DNA of 64,000 nt from Pseudanabaena sp. FACHB-1998 (GCF_014696355.1 NZ_JACJQA010000026.1:104852-168851); one strand, 5' to 3'. Positions 37,577 to 47,536 are shown, counted from the stretch's first letter. Notes: generated by a model from the letters alone, not told the origin. Translations and numbers: made by a program.

Positions 37577-40500
37577 TTAACGCTTCTGTTCTAGATAATT
37601 TGTATAGGTCGCAAATTCCTGTTTAGTTGGAACAGCATAGGGTTTGAATTTCTCTAAATTGGCTGCTGTGGCTTCATCTTTGAAATAGGCGCGAAGCTTG
37701 GTTAGATTAGCGGCTAAGGTTTCATTAAATAAAGCGCGGGAGTCATCGGTAGGCATGGTCAAGCCAATCCGTAGGTCAAAATTGCTGAGGGAGATACGCT
37801 CTTTCCCTGCAAATAGCTGATTAAAGGTTTTGATGCCTTCTACCCACAGGATTAGATGAATGCCAAGTTCTGCACCTTGAGAGGCGATCGCCATTAACTT
37901 CTTCGCATCATCGGACATATCGGGATTACCGCGATTGTCAACGGTGGGGCGCAAGCTATTTAGTCGTTCTAATGTGCCGATCGCTGCTACAAAAAAGATG
38001 GAAGCACCAAAATTAGTCGTATCGGGATCGGCTTCGCGTAATTGCTTACGGCGCTCGAATTCGGCACTAATATTTTGCAGGGTGGTATTTGCCTTGCTGA
38101 TTTGGCGATCACTGTCGGCGAAGTCTTTGGCGATCGTAATTGGGAAATAGGTTGAGAAGGATTCACGGAAATTAGTGGTCATACTTGACCAGTGACTACC
38201 ACGATCGTCTTCATCGGAGAGGTCGATGATGTGAAATTCGGCTTTTTTGGGTTGATGGCTGCAAACAAGGCTAGTCATCACGCCGCCGAGAATACCAAAG
38301 ATATTTTCTTCGATGTTGCCGACTAGAAGCATATTGCTACGGCTACGGCGGCGGAAGATGGCGCGGCTATGGTAGCCAATTTGCATCGCTTCACCGACCC
38401 ATGCAATGCTAGGAAAATCACGGACGCGCCAGTTTGATTCATTGACGATATCCTTGATATCCGCAGGGCTGAGCCAAGTATCAGCCGATGCTAATACCGT
38501 CAATAGTCCGTTATTTCTCAGACGGGTGGGATGTCTGCCATCAAAGACTACCAGTTGATCGGTGGGTGGGCGTTGGTAGCCAGTGGCTTGCACAGCTTCT
38601 TGGATCTTTCGTAGTGCCATTTTGCGTTGATCGGTGGAAGCATCGGCAACTTGACCGATTTCGTTACTGCCTTTGCGTCCAAAGTCAGAGTTGTAAATAA
38701 TCCGTCCTGGGCGATCGAGTAAATCGACAGCATCGGTATTTCCTTCCGCGAGGGTCATGGCAGCAACGTTTTGATTCATCTGCATTGCCATCCGCAGATC
38801 GATTAGGTCATAGACGCTACGGGTAATGTTTTTGATGTTGGGCGATTGAGAAGCTAGTAGTAAGTGAATCCCAAAAGCGCGACCTTTTTTAACAATGGTG
38901 TCAAAGATTTGGTTTAGCTCTGCGGAGATGCTGTCGTTGTCTTCAAATAAAACCTGAAACTCATCAATGACGATGAGAATACGCGGCATCTTTTTGCCAT
39001 TGGTTTTGTTGCGATATTCGGCAACTTTGGTAATGTCATTAGATATCGACTTCCATTCGTTAGCCCGAATCTGGAACTGCTCATTGACTTTACGCAGGAC
39101 GCTCAAACCAAACTCGCGATCGCTTTCAATAGAAATAACTTTGGCATGGGGTAATGCTTTTGTAAGATCAAGATCATTAGAAGAGCCAGAATCTTCACCG
39201 CGATCAGGATCGACATAGACTTGAAATTCTACGCCTTCTTTGAAGTCGAGTAGATATAGTTCTAATTCATCAGGAGAATAGCGCATGGCTAAACCGTTGA
39301 TAATGCTGTGCAAGGTGTAGCTTTTACCTGCCCCTGGTTTACCAAATAGCAGCGATTGGCTAACTTCTAAGCCCTTAGGGTTTTGTCCTAACCAGAATTC
39401 TAGTTTTTCTCGCGCACCCGCCACACCGATCGCTGTCCGAATTTCACCACGACTATCGCCTGTCCATAGAGTTTCTGGATATAGATGCGAGAAGGCAACG
39501 GTATCAACTTTGACTTCACCACTAGCTTTGCTAATCATGGCGGTGAGTTGGTTAAAGCGATCGCTTTCAGGCGGCTTATCTAAGGTTGCATAGCAAATTA
39601 TCGGCGCTTCAGGGGATTCATAAACAAATAGGGGTTCGCCGTTGTAAGACTTTCCTGCGGGGCGTAAAACCTGACAATGTGCCTTGAACAAGTCGTAATT
39701 AAAGTTACGTGGCTTTTCTAGGGTTTCGTCGATGTGAATGATGGTGTAAACCCCTGCTCTTGAACCATTGACTAGAAGGCTATTGAGATATTCAAAGGCG
39801 CGATTGTCAAATTTGCTAGGAAAGTCTGCAATAAACAGATAACGATAAGCTTCTTGAATCGCTTCGGCGGCGGCGTTGTAGGCTTCGATATTGTCGTAAT
39901 CACGACTGAGATAGTTTTGGATGACTTGCTCGGTATGTCCGATCAGCTTATGCAGTTGTTCTTGAATGTCATCGCTGGTTGTATAAGTACGCTTGCCGCG
40001 TATTTCTTCGGGTAGGCTTCTAAAGGGGAAGGTATTTCCCATGCTGACGGGATCGATGAAAATGCCTTGCAGTTTTCGGGCGGGGAATGTGGCGATGGCG
40101 CGTAGTGCGATCGATTCAAGGGCAGCAGTTGCGGCTTGTCTGGTTTCGGGGCTATTGGTAAAAATAGCGATATGTCCAGAATCCTTTCCTTGCTTGAAAG
40201 TTCGGCATTGTAGTAGTAGTGGTAGCTCATTTAGGTATTCTGTTCTTTTGTCAGACATTAATTGCTGAATACCTGATTTCTCTACAAATTCTGAAATATT
40301 AAAATCAAAATCACTTGCTTGACTTTGCGTAGAAACAATTTGAACAATTCGAGCCAGAATAGATTCAATTCCTTGAATTTCAGATACAGAACCATGTGCT
40401 ACATTGTCACTCCATCTGGGCTTTTGAACTAATTCCTTGATATTGAAATTAAACTTACTCCCCTGATGTCGAATCGTAATAAGTTGACCAGTCCGCAATA

Positions 40501-41077
40501 GCATAGGTGCAAGCCCTTCAGTTCTGGATCTGTAGCTATTCTCTACATTACTATTCCACCAACGCCTGTCATTCCAAGGAACCGTAATCTGTCTAGATGG
40601 TGTGTCTAAAGACTTAAGTCCTCCATCAGTCGCTGCTAAAATTCTATCTAAAAACAAATATGAAGATAGAAGTAGCTGTGATGAATCAGCAATGCTATTA
40701 GCAAGATTATCCGTTAATGTCTCATCGATTGTTTTTTGAGCGATTTGAAGGAACGCAAGCACGCGAGACAATCTTCTCGCCAATGCCTCGCGAATATTTA
40801 TCGCTTCTTGCCCCAATTGCCCTCTTTTGTTGTTGATCTTTTGATTCCACTCCTCCTCACTGGTCTTTATTTGCTGTTCATAATCCTCTTGGGCAGACTT
40901 AATTTTCTCTTCCCAGTCTTCTTCGGCAGACTTTAATTTCTTGGGAGATATTCTCTGTAGGTCGTTCAAGATTTCAATACAGCGAAATTCATCTCTTTGT
41001 AAAGACTCTAAAGCTTCTTTTGCTTTAGCACGTTTTGTTATAACTTCAAGAATGTTTGCCATAGTTTCGTAATCCAA
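37577..41077 (-). CDS. FtsK/SpoIIIE-type ATPase with three tandem domains (EccC/EssC-like, soluble)
   Basis: 1166 aa. An N-terminal acidic/basic coiled coil covers about 15-120; no membrane helix is seen. Three RecA-like units follow. D2 (about 550-790) is intact: Walker A GKPGAGKS (579-586), strand ELYLLDFKEGVEF, Walker B LIVIDEF (701-707), sensor LLLASQSP. D1 (about 285-500) and D3 (about 890-1120) match strand for strand but have lost the P-loop (FTNSPETRQAAT; LLVGNIEENIF) and the Walker B acid pair (LFIADFPSKF; FFVAAIG). Multiple FtsK domains next to WXG100 genes is the hallmark of type VII secretion ATPases. Here the central domain, not the first, is active. Confidence 0.85.
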   Translation of the reverse strand: MDYETMANILEVITKRAKAKEALESLQRDEFRCIEILNDLQRISPKKLKSAEEDWEEKIKSAQEDYEQQIKTSEEEWNQKINNKRGQLGQEAINIREALARRLSRVLAFLQIAQKTIDETLTDNLANSIADSSQLLLSSYLFLDRILAATDGGLKSLDTPSRQITVPWNDRRWWNSNVENSYRSRTEGLAPMLLRTGQLITIRHQGSKFNFNIKELVQKPRWSDNVAHGSVSEIQGIESILARIVQIVSTQSQASDFDFNISEFVEKSGIQQLMSDKRTEYLNELPLLLQCRTFKQGKDSGHIAIFTNSPETRQAATAALESIALRAIATFPARKLQGIFIDPVSMGNTFPFRSLPEEIRGKRTYTTSDDIQEQLHKLIGHTEQVIQNYLSRDYDNIEAYNAAAEAIQEAYRYLFIADFPSKFDNRAFEYLNSLLVNGSRAGVYTIIHIDETLEKPRNFNYDLFKAHCQVLRPAGKSYNGEPLFVYESPEAPIICYATLDKPPESDRFNQLTAMISKASGEVKVDTVAFSHLYPETLWTGDSRGEIRTAIGVAGAREKLEFWLGQNPKGLEVSQSLLFGKPGAGKSYTLHSIINGLAMRYSPDELELYLLDFKEGVEFQVYVDPDRGEDSGSSNDLDLTKALPHAKVISIESDREFGLSVLRKVNEQFQIRANEWKSISNDITKVAEYRNKTNGKKMPRILIVIDEFQVLFEDNDSISAELNQIFDTIVKKGRAFGIHLLLASQSPNIKNITRSVYDLIDLRMAMQMNQNVAAMTLAEGNTDAVDLLDRPGRIIYNSDFGRKGSNEIGQVADASTDQRKMALRKIQEAVQATGYQRPPTDQLVVFDGRHPTRLRNNGLLTVLASADTWLSPADIKDIVNESNWRVRDFPSIAWVGEAMQIGYHSRAIFRRRSRSNMLLVGNIEENIFGILGGVMTSLVCSHQPKKAEFHIIDLSDEDDRGSHWSSMTTNFRESFSTYFPITIAKDFADSDRQISKANTTLQNISAEFERRKQLREADPDTTNFGASIFFVAAIGTLERLNSLRPTVDNRGNPDMSDDAKKLMAIASQGAELGIHLILWVEGIKTFNQLFAGKERISLSNFDLRIGLTMPTDDSRALFNETLAANLTKLRAYFKDEATAANLEKFKPYAVPTKQEFATYTNYLEQKR

Positions 41078-41118
41078 TATTAACTCGATGAAAAAAGTTT
41101 ATGTCGTAGTAGAATTCT

Positions 41119-41808
41119 CTATAAATTAATTCGCCAATAGTAAACACCACTGAAAGCTATAAATACTCCCCAAACACCTCCAACACTTGCACCAAAAATC
41201 AAAGCTGCGATAAGAAATAAAGTTTCAATTAGAAGAGATTTGTTTAAATCTTTTATTTCTGATTTTTTTCTTTCAATAGAATATGAACAAGACTCTAACT
41301 GTTGTTTTGCCGATGCAATATTAGAGGATTGAGATTTTTGCAAACTTGACAAACCAGAGTTTCTGGCATCTCGTAAACTTGTCAAATCAGAATCTCTTTC
41401 ATGTCGCAAATCAGCTAAATCAGAATACTTGGCTGTTTCTAAACTCTCTGGATCGTTTTTTGCTCTTTTTTCATGTGCTTGCCAATCAGCAAGACCATTA
41501 CTAAGACTCATTACCAAAACATCAAATTCATCCTTCTTTAGATTTAAAGCAGCTTGAGTGAATTCCAACGTTTCAGCGTGTTCAACTTCAGGCAGATCTG
41601 AAAGACTATATCTAGAGACCTTCAGGGCTGTATCTCTTTTGTCATTTGGCAACTTATTTTTACAGTAAGAGAGAAATTCTTTTCCTGCCTCGAAGTTATG
41701 CCAAGCATTCACAATACTTTCTAAAGCAGTCTGTTCCGTCGCTTGGCAGTAAATATCAAGATCTTTTAAAGCATCAGAGTTTTCAATTGTTTGGTTATCT
41801 GTTGTCAT
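41119..41808 (-). CDS. coiled-coil protein with C-terminal membrane hairpin
   Basis: 229 aa. Acidic N-terminal half, then a coiled coil at about 110-185 with repeated (D/G)LxxLRxxRxS units (SDLADLRHERDSDLTSLRDA), then one or two membrane helices at about 192-226 (LLIETLFLIAALIFGA, VGVWGVFIAF-like) ending six residues before the C-terminus. It begins the FtsK/WXG cluster, 41 nt ahead of the ATPase gene. The ATPase has a coiled coil but no membrane anchor, so this protein may be its membrane tether. Family not recognised. Confidence 0.75.
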   Translation of the reverse strand: MTTDNQTIENSDALKDLDIYCQATEQTALESIVNAWHNFEAGKEFLSYCKNKLPNDKRDTALKVSRYSLSDLPEVEHAETLEFTQAALNLKKDEFDVLVMSLSNGLADWQAHEKRAKNDPESLETAKYSDLADLRHERDSDLTSLRDARNSGLSSLQKSQSSNIASAKQQLESCSYSIERKKSEIKDLNKSLLIETLFLIAALIFGASVGGVWGVFIAFSGVYYWRINL

Positions 41809-42352
41809 AGATTAATGAGCCTTAAATTGATAGAAAGATGGAATCGCTACATATCAAGTAGCTAGACATGAGAAATTGAAAAGAGATTAAGATCTCCGAC
41901 TTTTTCTCTGCAAGCAGTGTTAACTTTTGTCCTCAGCACAAAAAGTCGGAGATCTGACATTCGACAACTCGCTTTTAATTTAAAAATAGTGAAGAAACTC
42001 CCTAAGAATGCAGAAAATTGGAAATCGCTGCTTGTATAAGCGATTAACTGTCTAAAACTTGGTAAATCTCACCCCTGCTTGACAAACTTATACAAAATAT
42101 ACAGAAAAAAAGAATAGAAAGCAACCAATTTAATTAATGTAATTTATGTCGATTTTTTAGATATCTGATTTTCTGACAAGTAAAGATGTAGCTCCAACCT
42201 AGTCAAAAAACTGGGGATCATTGCATGACAAAGGTTTCGTAGATAAATTGTCCCTGCGTGGTCAGGTTTAGGAGCCGAGCATTCCCGATTTAAGGTGATC
42301 TGAGAATTTGTAAATTGCTGCGTCAATGCTCAGCCCCACCTAATTTCCTAAA
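41809..42352. other. 544-nt non-coding stretch upstream of the FtsK/WXG cluster
   Basis: Contains the inverted repeat at 41890-41955 and must contain the cluster promoter. A 60-codon minus-strand frame (42144-42326) has no recognisable features; the sequence looks like decayed intergenic or mobile DNA but I could not name an element. Confidence 0.45.
41890..41955. repeat. inverted repeat AGATCTCCGACTTTTT
   Basis: 16-bp perfect arms (41890-41905 and 41940-41955) with a 34-nt loop. One arm recurs almost unchanged at 51814-51829, so it is a dispersed element. Confidence 0.85.
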
Positions 42353-42622
42353 TTAATATTGGTCGTAATGACCACCGATCGCAAAAATATAAACGTACTT
42401 ATCATCAAATTTATAAACAAGACGATCCTTTTGAGAAATCCGTCTTGACCACAAACCCGACAAATTATGCTTCAACGGCTCAGGTTTTCCCGTCCCCTTA
42501 GTAGGATCTTCCCTCAAAATTTCCTTGAGCAGTTTACAAAGACTCTTGTGCAGATTTTTATCCTTTTGCCGCAGTTCCTCATAAACCTCCCAAGTATCAC
42601 CCTCAAAGACTAAGTATCTCAT
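42353..42622 (-). CDS. type II toxin, Txe/YoeB family mRNA interferase
   Basis: 89 aa RelE-fold toxin that cleaves mRNA on the ribosome. LVFEGDTWEVYEELRQKDK, LKHNLSGLWSRRISQKDRLVY and the C-terminal GGHYDQY with catalytic His/Tyr fit YoeB closely. Its start overlaps the end of the antitoxin gene by 20 nt, the usual YefM-YoeB order. Complete and probably active. Confidence 0.92.
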   Translation of the reverse strand: MRYLVFEGDTWEVYEELRQKDKNLHKSLCKLLKEILREDPTKGTGKPEPLKHNLSGLWSRRISQKDRLVYKFDDKYVYIFAIGGHYDQY

Positions 42623-42875
42623 TCAACTCTTCCTTGCTGGGATGATAGCCTTGATTTTGGGCATGGGTAGCCATAGAAAGAGATATCTGTTGGATGAGGT
42701 TACTATTTTGCAAAATAAACAAAGTTTCCTGCTGCTGCTCCCAATCTTCAGCACTGACCACAACAAAATCTTCCCCATCTTGACTCGTAATTTTGAGGGG
42801 AATATGTTGTTGAATTACCTGCTTTACAAAGGCTTGTAGATTATTTGTAAATTGGTTAATGGAGATAGATGTCAC
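42603..42875 (-). CDS. type II antitoxin, Phd/YefM family
   Basis: 90 aa. The N-terminal DNA-binding Phd/YefM fold is seen in NQFTNNLQAFVKQVIQQHIP and DFVVVSAEDWEQQQETLFIL; the acidic C-terminal tail neutralises the toxin. Upstream of and overlapping the toxin gene. It is likely to repress its own promoter at about 42880-42950. Confidence 0.9.
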   Translation of the reverse strand: MTSISINQFTNNLQAFVKQVIQQHIPLKITSQDGEDFVVVSAEDWEQQQETLFILQNSNLIQQISLSMATHAQNQGYHPSKEELNEILSL

Positions 42876-42988
42876 TTTTTTCTCCGCGATTACTTAGCTT
42901 TTAATTCAAGTTAATTGTAGCGCGATCAGTAAAACTACGTCTAAAGTTAATAGTGTCGAACAGGGCAACCGCATAAAAAATAGACGGC

Positions 42989-43399
42989 TTAAATTTGTTC
43001 GACAGAATAAGGACATTCTTTCGGTAAATCTTTGGGTTTAAGGCGGGTTTCTTTTTCTACCCAAACTAACGCTAACTCGAATCCATCGGTGATCACTTCC
43101 GAGAGGTAAGACTTTAGGCTAGGATTTTTTCGGATTAGTTTTTTTATTTGAATTCTTTGCTCTTTGATGGTTAGTCGCCAACTTTTACCGCGCAACATTG
43201 GCGGCAAATCCCACTTAATTAAATGCGCTAATAAAATTGCTAAGCGATTTTTCAACTCAGAGCTTTTTGGGTTATCCAAAGACTCAATTTCCTCAGCCAA
43301 ATTTTCTATATCTAATCCATCCCATCTACCTAAGCGTAAACGCTCTACTTGCTCAACTGTCCAACGATAAAAATCTGAATCATATAGTAGTGTTGACAT
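42989..43399 (-). CDS. DUF29 family protein
   Basis: 136 aa from the ATG at 43399 (MSTLLYDSDFYRWTVEQ); the frame extends 4 codons further upstream to 43411. LYDSDFYRWTVEQVERLRLG, ENLAEEIESL and LLAHLIKWDLPP are DUF29 signatures. DUF29 is very common in cyanobacteria, function unknown; a toxin-antitoxin or regulatory role has been guessed from its gene neighbourhoods. Here it lies beside a YefM/YoeB pair. Confidence 0.88.
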   Translation of the reverse strand: MSTLLYDSDFYRWTVEQVERLRLGRWDGLDIENLAEEIESLDNPKSSELKNRLAILLAHLIKWDLPPMLRGKSWRLTIKEQRIQIKKLIRKNPSLKSYLSEVITDGFELALVWVEKETRLKPKDLPKECPYSVEQI

Positions 43400-43519
43400 G
43401 ATCAAAATCACCTTTTGATTGCCTAGCTTTTAATCCAAATTGATTGTAGCGCGATCAACAAGTAAAAAAGAAACGAGAAACGCAAAGATTATTTAACGAA
43501 TCCTAGGCGATCGCCTGAA

Positions 43520-45175
43520 TCAAGATTTGCGACCAATTAATAAATAAGTCCTCATAATCCCTTTGCCCTTGATATCAATTTCTCTCATTTTGTCGAATTG
43601 ATACTTATGTTTTAAGAGTTGATAAGTCGCTTCGGTAACTTGGATACAACCTGCAATTCCTTGAGACTCCATTCTGCTCGCGACATTGACAGTGTCACCC
43701 CATAAATCATAAATAAACTTCTTAGTACCAATTACTCCCGCGATCGCCTGTCCTGTGTGAATGCCAATTCTGAGCGAAAAAGGGCTACCATCGCCACGCT
43801 TAAACTTTTGAATGGAAGATTGCATATCTAAAGCCATCTCCGCGATCGCTTCGGCATGATCCTTGCTAGGGACGGGCAACCCCCCAACCACCATATAGGA
43901 GTCGCCAATAGTTTTGATTTTCTCTAACTCATACTGTTCGACAAGATGATCAAAATCAGAAAAAATATCATTGAGAACATTCACTAACTGACTTGGAGAA
44001 ATGGAAGCGGCATATTCCGTAAAGTTCACAATATCCGCAAAGAGAACAGTCACTTCATCAAAGGAATCCGCAACAATTACTCCACTCGTTTTGAGATGTA
44101 CCTTTGTAAGAGACTGTACTGATTTGAGTCGTTCCGCAATCTCTTGAGGCAAAACATTCAACAAGAGCCGTTCTGATTTCTTTTGTTCAACTCGCAAACT
44201 CTCTTCGGCTCGCTTTCGTTCCTGCGCTTCCATTCCTAAAGACAAGAGATCAGATAGAGAATTAACAAAGCTAATTTCTTCCTCTAGCCATAAATGTTCT
44301 ATTTCAGTATGTTCAAAGGCGACAATGCCCATAATATCTCCTCCAACTTCAAATCTTGATAGGAGAATGGAAACAATATTGGAAGGTTTAAGATAGGATT
44401 CAAGAAGTTCTTGGACAACTTCTTCTTCTTGGACATCTTCGATCGCAATAGTATGATTTTCTAGTAACGCATTAAAAAAGTTAGGAAATTTTTCGGCATT
44501 TAAAACATCGGCTTCCGTATGGAAGTTGAGACTTCTTTGATAAAGATCCAGACACTGAAGTACAGTTTTGGTTTTATTGAAAAGCCAAATGCTTACCCGC
44601 TCTACGCCTAAGGCATAACTACCCGTTCTGGCAATATTTTGGACAGCCATAATAAAGTCACCTTGATTGATTGACTTATCTTTGGATAATCCAAATAAAA
44701 TTTCTTGTTGCCTTCGGAGTTGCTGTTCTCGTCGATAGAGAATAAAATTAGTCCGTTGTAAGGAAGCCTTAGACGCATCTAGCTCATTACTTTTTTCTTG
44801 GACTAAATATTCTAAGTCTTGATTAGACTTTCTGAGGCGCTGTAAATTTAAAATAAAAGATCGGGTAAGCCAGAAACCAGAAGCTATAGCGATCGCTACG
44901 AGCATTAACCATAAATACATAGGCTCTAAAGAAAAGCCTTGACTACTTAAAATCAGCAACTCATTTGATCTAAGAGATTGAAAATCTTTAATATTTTCAT
45001 GGCTATCCGCTAGTAACTTAGGCAAATTTTGCGATCGCTGCTCTAAGTTACTAGCGAGTCCATCGGTGCTAGCAAGGCTATCTCCGCATATAGTGGCTTG
45101 TAACAAAATAAATATCATAAACATCTGTATGCCGAAGTAAGCTGCTCGATTAGCCTTTAGCAGCTTATGTCCCAT
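43520..45175 (-). CDS. class III adenylate cyclase with membrane helices and GAF-like sensor
   Basis: 551 aa. Two hydrophobic helices (about 12-31 and 86-105) flank a short extracytoplasmic loop, followed by a coiled coil, a GAF-like domain (about 180-320), a second coiled coil and the cyclase domain (about 370-500). The catalytic motif VTVLFADIVNFTEYA has both metal Asp; EKIKTIGDSYM and YDLWGDTVNVASRME give the Lys/Asp pair that selects adenine over guanine. It likely makes cAMP in response to a periplasmic or GAF-sensed signal. Confidence 0.9.
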   Translation of the reverse strand: MGHKLLKANRAAYFGIQMFMIFILLQATICGDSLASTDGLASNLEQRSQNLPKLLADSHENIKDFQSLRSNELLILSSQGFSLEPMYLWLMLVAIAIASGFWLTRSFILNLQRLRKSNQDLEYLVQEKSNELDASKASLQRTNFILYRREQQLRRQQEILFGLSKDKSINQGDFIMAVQNIARTGSYALGVERVSIWLFNKTKTVLQCLDLYQRSLNFHTEADVLNAEKFPNFFNALLENHTIAIEDVQEEEVVQELLESYLKPSNIVSILLSRFEVGGDIMGIVAFEHTEIEHLWLEEEISFVNSLSDLLSLGMEAQERKRAEESLRVEQKKSERLLLNVLPQEIAERLKSVQSLTKVHLKTSGVIVADSFDEVTVLFADIVNFTEYAASISPSQLVNVLNDIFSDFDHLVEQYELEKIKTIGDSYMVVGGLPVPSKDHAEAIAEMALDMQSSIQKFKRGDGSPFSLRIGIHTGQAIAGVIGTKKFIYDLWGDTVNVASRMESQGIAGCIQVTEATYQLLKHKYQFDKMREIDIKGKGIMRTYLLIGRKS

Positions 45176-45306
45176 AAATTTAGGCAGATGATGAAATATC
45201 AGAATTTTAAAAGTAATACAACATAAAATTTTAAATATTGGTTATGCTATCTTGCTCCCCGATGGCGGTCAATTCGCACAATTGCTGAGCTATGCCGACC
45301 TAATTT

Positions 45307-45543
45307 TTAAAAATGCTCACTTGCCACTACTGAAATTTCAAATCCATAGCCGCTTACGATCTGCCCTGCTCGAATTTTACAGCCTTTGCGTAGTTCCATC
45401 TGACCATCCACTTCTACATCACCATCGACAATCATCAACTTAGCTGCTCCCCCAGTATCCGCAACTCCACAGACCTTTAAGAGGTTACATAGAGTTATAT
45501 ATTCGCCAGTCAGTTCAAAGGTTTCTTGCATTATTTCTTGCAT
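45307..45543 (-). CDS. S4-domain RNA-binding protein (YbcJ-like)
   Basis: About 79 aa from ATG 45543; 45531 is also possible because the codons MQEI repeat (IMQEIMQET). The S4 fold shows ITLCNLLKVCGVADTGGAAK, VDGDVEVDGQMELRKGCKI and VSGYGFEI. YbcJ-like proteins bind structured RNA, possibly ribosomal. A longer frame to 45588 runs into the palindrome at 45551, so the upstream residues are not believed. Confidence 0.85.
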   Translation of the reverse strand: MQEIMQETFELTGEYITLCNLLKVCGVADTGGAAKLMIVDGDVEVDGQMELRKGCKIRAGQIVSGYGFEISVVASEHF

Positions 45544-45550
45544 TATTTTG

Positions 45551-45619
45551 GGTAGTCCTAAAATGTTAAAAGATGGGTGGCGGGACACACTGCCCCATCT
45601 TTATCATTTTAGGACTACC
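45551..45619. repeat. long imperfect palindrome upstream of the S4 gene
   Basis: Arms of about 26 nt (GGTAGTCCTAAAATG at the outer part) with small indels, and a GGCGGGACACACTGCC centre that is itself a small hairpin. Confidence 0.82.
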
Positions 45620-45624
45620 TTGTT

Positions 45625-45663
45625 CTAAAAGCTGTGGCGCACAGCTTGCGCCACAGCTTTTGG
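45625..45663. repeat. palindrome upstream of prfC
   Basis: 16-nt arms CTAAAAGCTGTGGCGC with the outermost pair mismatched, 7-nt centre ACAGCTT that copies part of the arm. Confidence 0.87.
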
Positions 45664-45764
45664 AATTTTATATTTAATTGCGCCTAGCTACTTACGCACA
45701 AATATAGGCATAAATATACGCATAATAGATAAGTACGGATACTAAACAGATTATTTAAATTTCC

Positions 45765-47384
45765 ATGAGTCAAATGTGGCAAGAGTTAGAGCGCGAAGTC
45801 GAACGGCGACGCACCTTTGCAATTATTTCGCACCCCGATGCGGGGAAAACAACCTTAACTGAAAAGTTACTGTTGTACGGAGGTGCAATTCACCTTGCGG
45901 GCGCAGTTAAGGCTAGAGCGGCTCAACGTCATGCCACCTCAGACTGGATGGAACTAGAAAAGCAACGGGGAATTTCAATTACCTCGACGGTGTTGCAATT
46001 TGACTATATGGGCTATTGCATTAATTTGCTTGATACCCCGGGACACAAAGATTTTAGTGAAGATACCTATCGCACCCTAGCCGCTGCTGATAATGCCGTA
46101 ATGTTGGTGGATGGGGCAAAGGGTTTAGAGCCTCAGACCCGCAAATTATTTGAAGTTTGTCGAATGCGATCGCTGCCGATCTTTACCTTCATCAATAAAA
46201 TGGATCGCCCTACCCGTGAGCCATTAGAGCTTTTAGATGAAATCGAGAAGGAACTGGGGATCACTCCCTATGTGATGAATTGGGCGATCGGTACAGGTGA
46301 CCAATTTAAAGGCATATATGATCGCGCTAGCAAAACTGTCCATTTATTTCAGCGTAGCGCTCATGGACAAAGGGAAGCGACGGTCAAGATTTATCCCTTT
46401 GATGATCCCCAAGCCATCAAGTTTATTGGCGACAATCTCTACAATCAACTCTTAGAAGATTTGGAAGTTCTCGATTCTCTCGGTGCGGAATGGAATACGA
46501 AAGATTTGCATCGGGGCAAGCTTACGCCAATTTTCTTTGGTAGTGCGATGACCAATTTCGGTGTAGAGCTATTTTTAAAATCTTTTCTCGAATGTGGTCT
46601 GACTCCAGCCGTCCATGATAGTTCGAGTGGCGAAGTGTCTCCCACTGATGAGGATTTTTCGGCTTTTGTATTTAAGCTACAAGCCAATATGGATCCCCGC
46701 CATCGCGATCGCATTGCCTTTGTGCGCGTTTGTTCGGGCAAGTTTGAAAAAGACATGTCTGTAAACCATCTGCGAAGTGGCAAAACGATCCGCCTCTCCC
46801 ACGCTCAAAAGCTATTTGGTCAAGATCGTGAGGCGATCGATGTTGCCTACGCAGGCGATGTGATTGGCTTAAATAATCCGGGGATGTTTGCGATCGGCGA
46901 CACGATTTATATTGGCAAAAAACGTCAATACGCGGGGATTCCCTGCTTTTCTCCCGAACTGTTCAGCACTCTCCGCAATCCCAATCCTTCCAAATTCAAG
47001 CAATTCCGTAAGGGTATTTCGGAACTACAGGAAGAAGGTGCAATTCAAATTATGTATTCCGTTGATGAATCGAAGCGTGATCCTATTCTTGCGGCTGTTG
47101 GACAACTTCAGTTTGAAGTTGCTCAGTATCGTCTTCAAAGTGAATACAATGTGGAAACAATTCTTGATTCGATGCCTTACTCCGTAGCCCGATGGGTGGA
47201 GGATGGCTGGGAAGCCCTCGAAGCAGTGGGTAGACTTTTTAACACGATGGTCGTTAAGGATAGCTGGAATCGTCCCGTATTGCTATTTAAGAACCAATGG
47301 AACTTAAATCAAGTGGAAGCCGATCATCCAAAATTAAGACTGAAAGCGATCGCGCCTATCGCTGAATTAATTTCTAGCGAGTAA
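45765..47384 (+). CDS. prfC: peptide chain release factor 3
   Basis: GTPase that removes RF1/RF2 from the ribosome after termination. 539 aa, full length. G1 [14 protein letters not shown], the switch region [29 protein letters not shown] and [16 protein letters not shown] are all clear, and the RF3-specific C-terminal domain ([17 protein letters not shown]) is complete. Own promoter likely between 45664 and 45764. Confidence 0.97.
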   Translation: MSQMWQELEREVERRRTFAIISHPDAGKTTLTEKLLLYGGAIHLAGAVKARAAQRHATSDWMELEKQRGISITSTVLQFDYMGYCINLLDTPGHKDFSEDTYRTLAAADNAVMLVDGAKGLEPQTRKLFEVCRMRSLPIFTFINKMDRPTREPLELLDEIEKELGITPYVMNWAIGTGDQFKGIYDRASKTVHLFQRSAHGQREATVKIYPFDDPQAIKFIGDNLYNQLLEDLEVLDSLGAEWNTKDLHRGKLTPIFFGSAMTNFGVELFLKSFLECGLTPAVHDSSSGEVSPTDEDFSAFVFKLQANMDPRHRDRIAFVRVCSGKFEKDMSVNHLRSGKTIRLSHAQKLFGQDREAIDVAYAGDVIGLNNPGMFAIGDTIYIGKKRQYAGIPCFSPELFSTLRNPNPSKFKQFRKGISELQEEGAIQIMYSVDESKRDPILAAVGQLQFEVAQYRLQSEYNVETILDSMPYSVARWVEDGWEALEAVGRLFNTMVVKDSWNRPVLLFKNQWNLNQVEADHPKLRLKAIAPIAELISSE

Positions 47385-47387
47385 TCC

Positions 47388-47430
47388 CAAAAGGTGAGTG
47401 GCGGCGCTTTGCGCCGCCACTCACCTTTTG
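47388..47430. repeat. palindrome downstream of prfC
   Basis: 20-bp perfect arms CAAAAGGTGAGTGGCGGCGC, centre TTT. Confidence 0.9.
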
Positions 47431-47536
47431 ATTATATTGATGCAGTCCAATAGGGTGAAGCTAAATTGTTAAGAGAGGACTATATTTAGACAAATAGTCA
47501 TAACCAGCTAAAAGTCTAAGCTAGTGAGCGATCGCA

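Noticed and set aside
36161..41808. Reading the FtsK-like cluster as chromosome segregation (FtsK) or conjugation (TcpA/VirD4)
   Set aside because: There is no gamma DNA-reading domain, no membrane N-terminus, no relaxase or mating-pair genes, and three WXG100-like genes are linked.
42144..42326. 60-codon minus-strand frame
   Set aside because: Looks like chance or decayed mobile DNA; no transposase motif could be identified, so no element is claimed.
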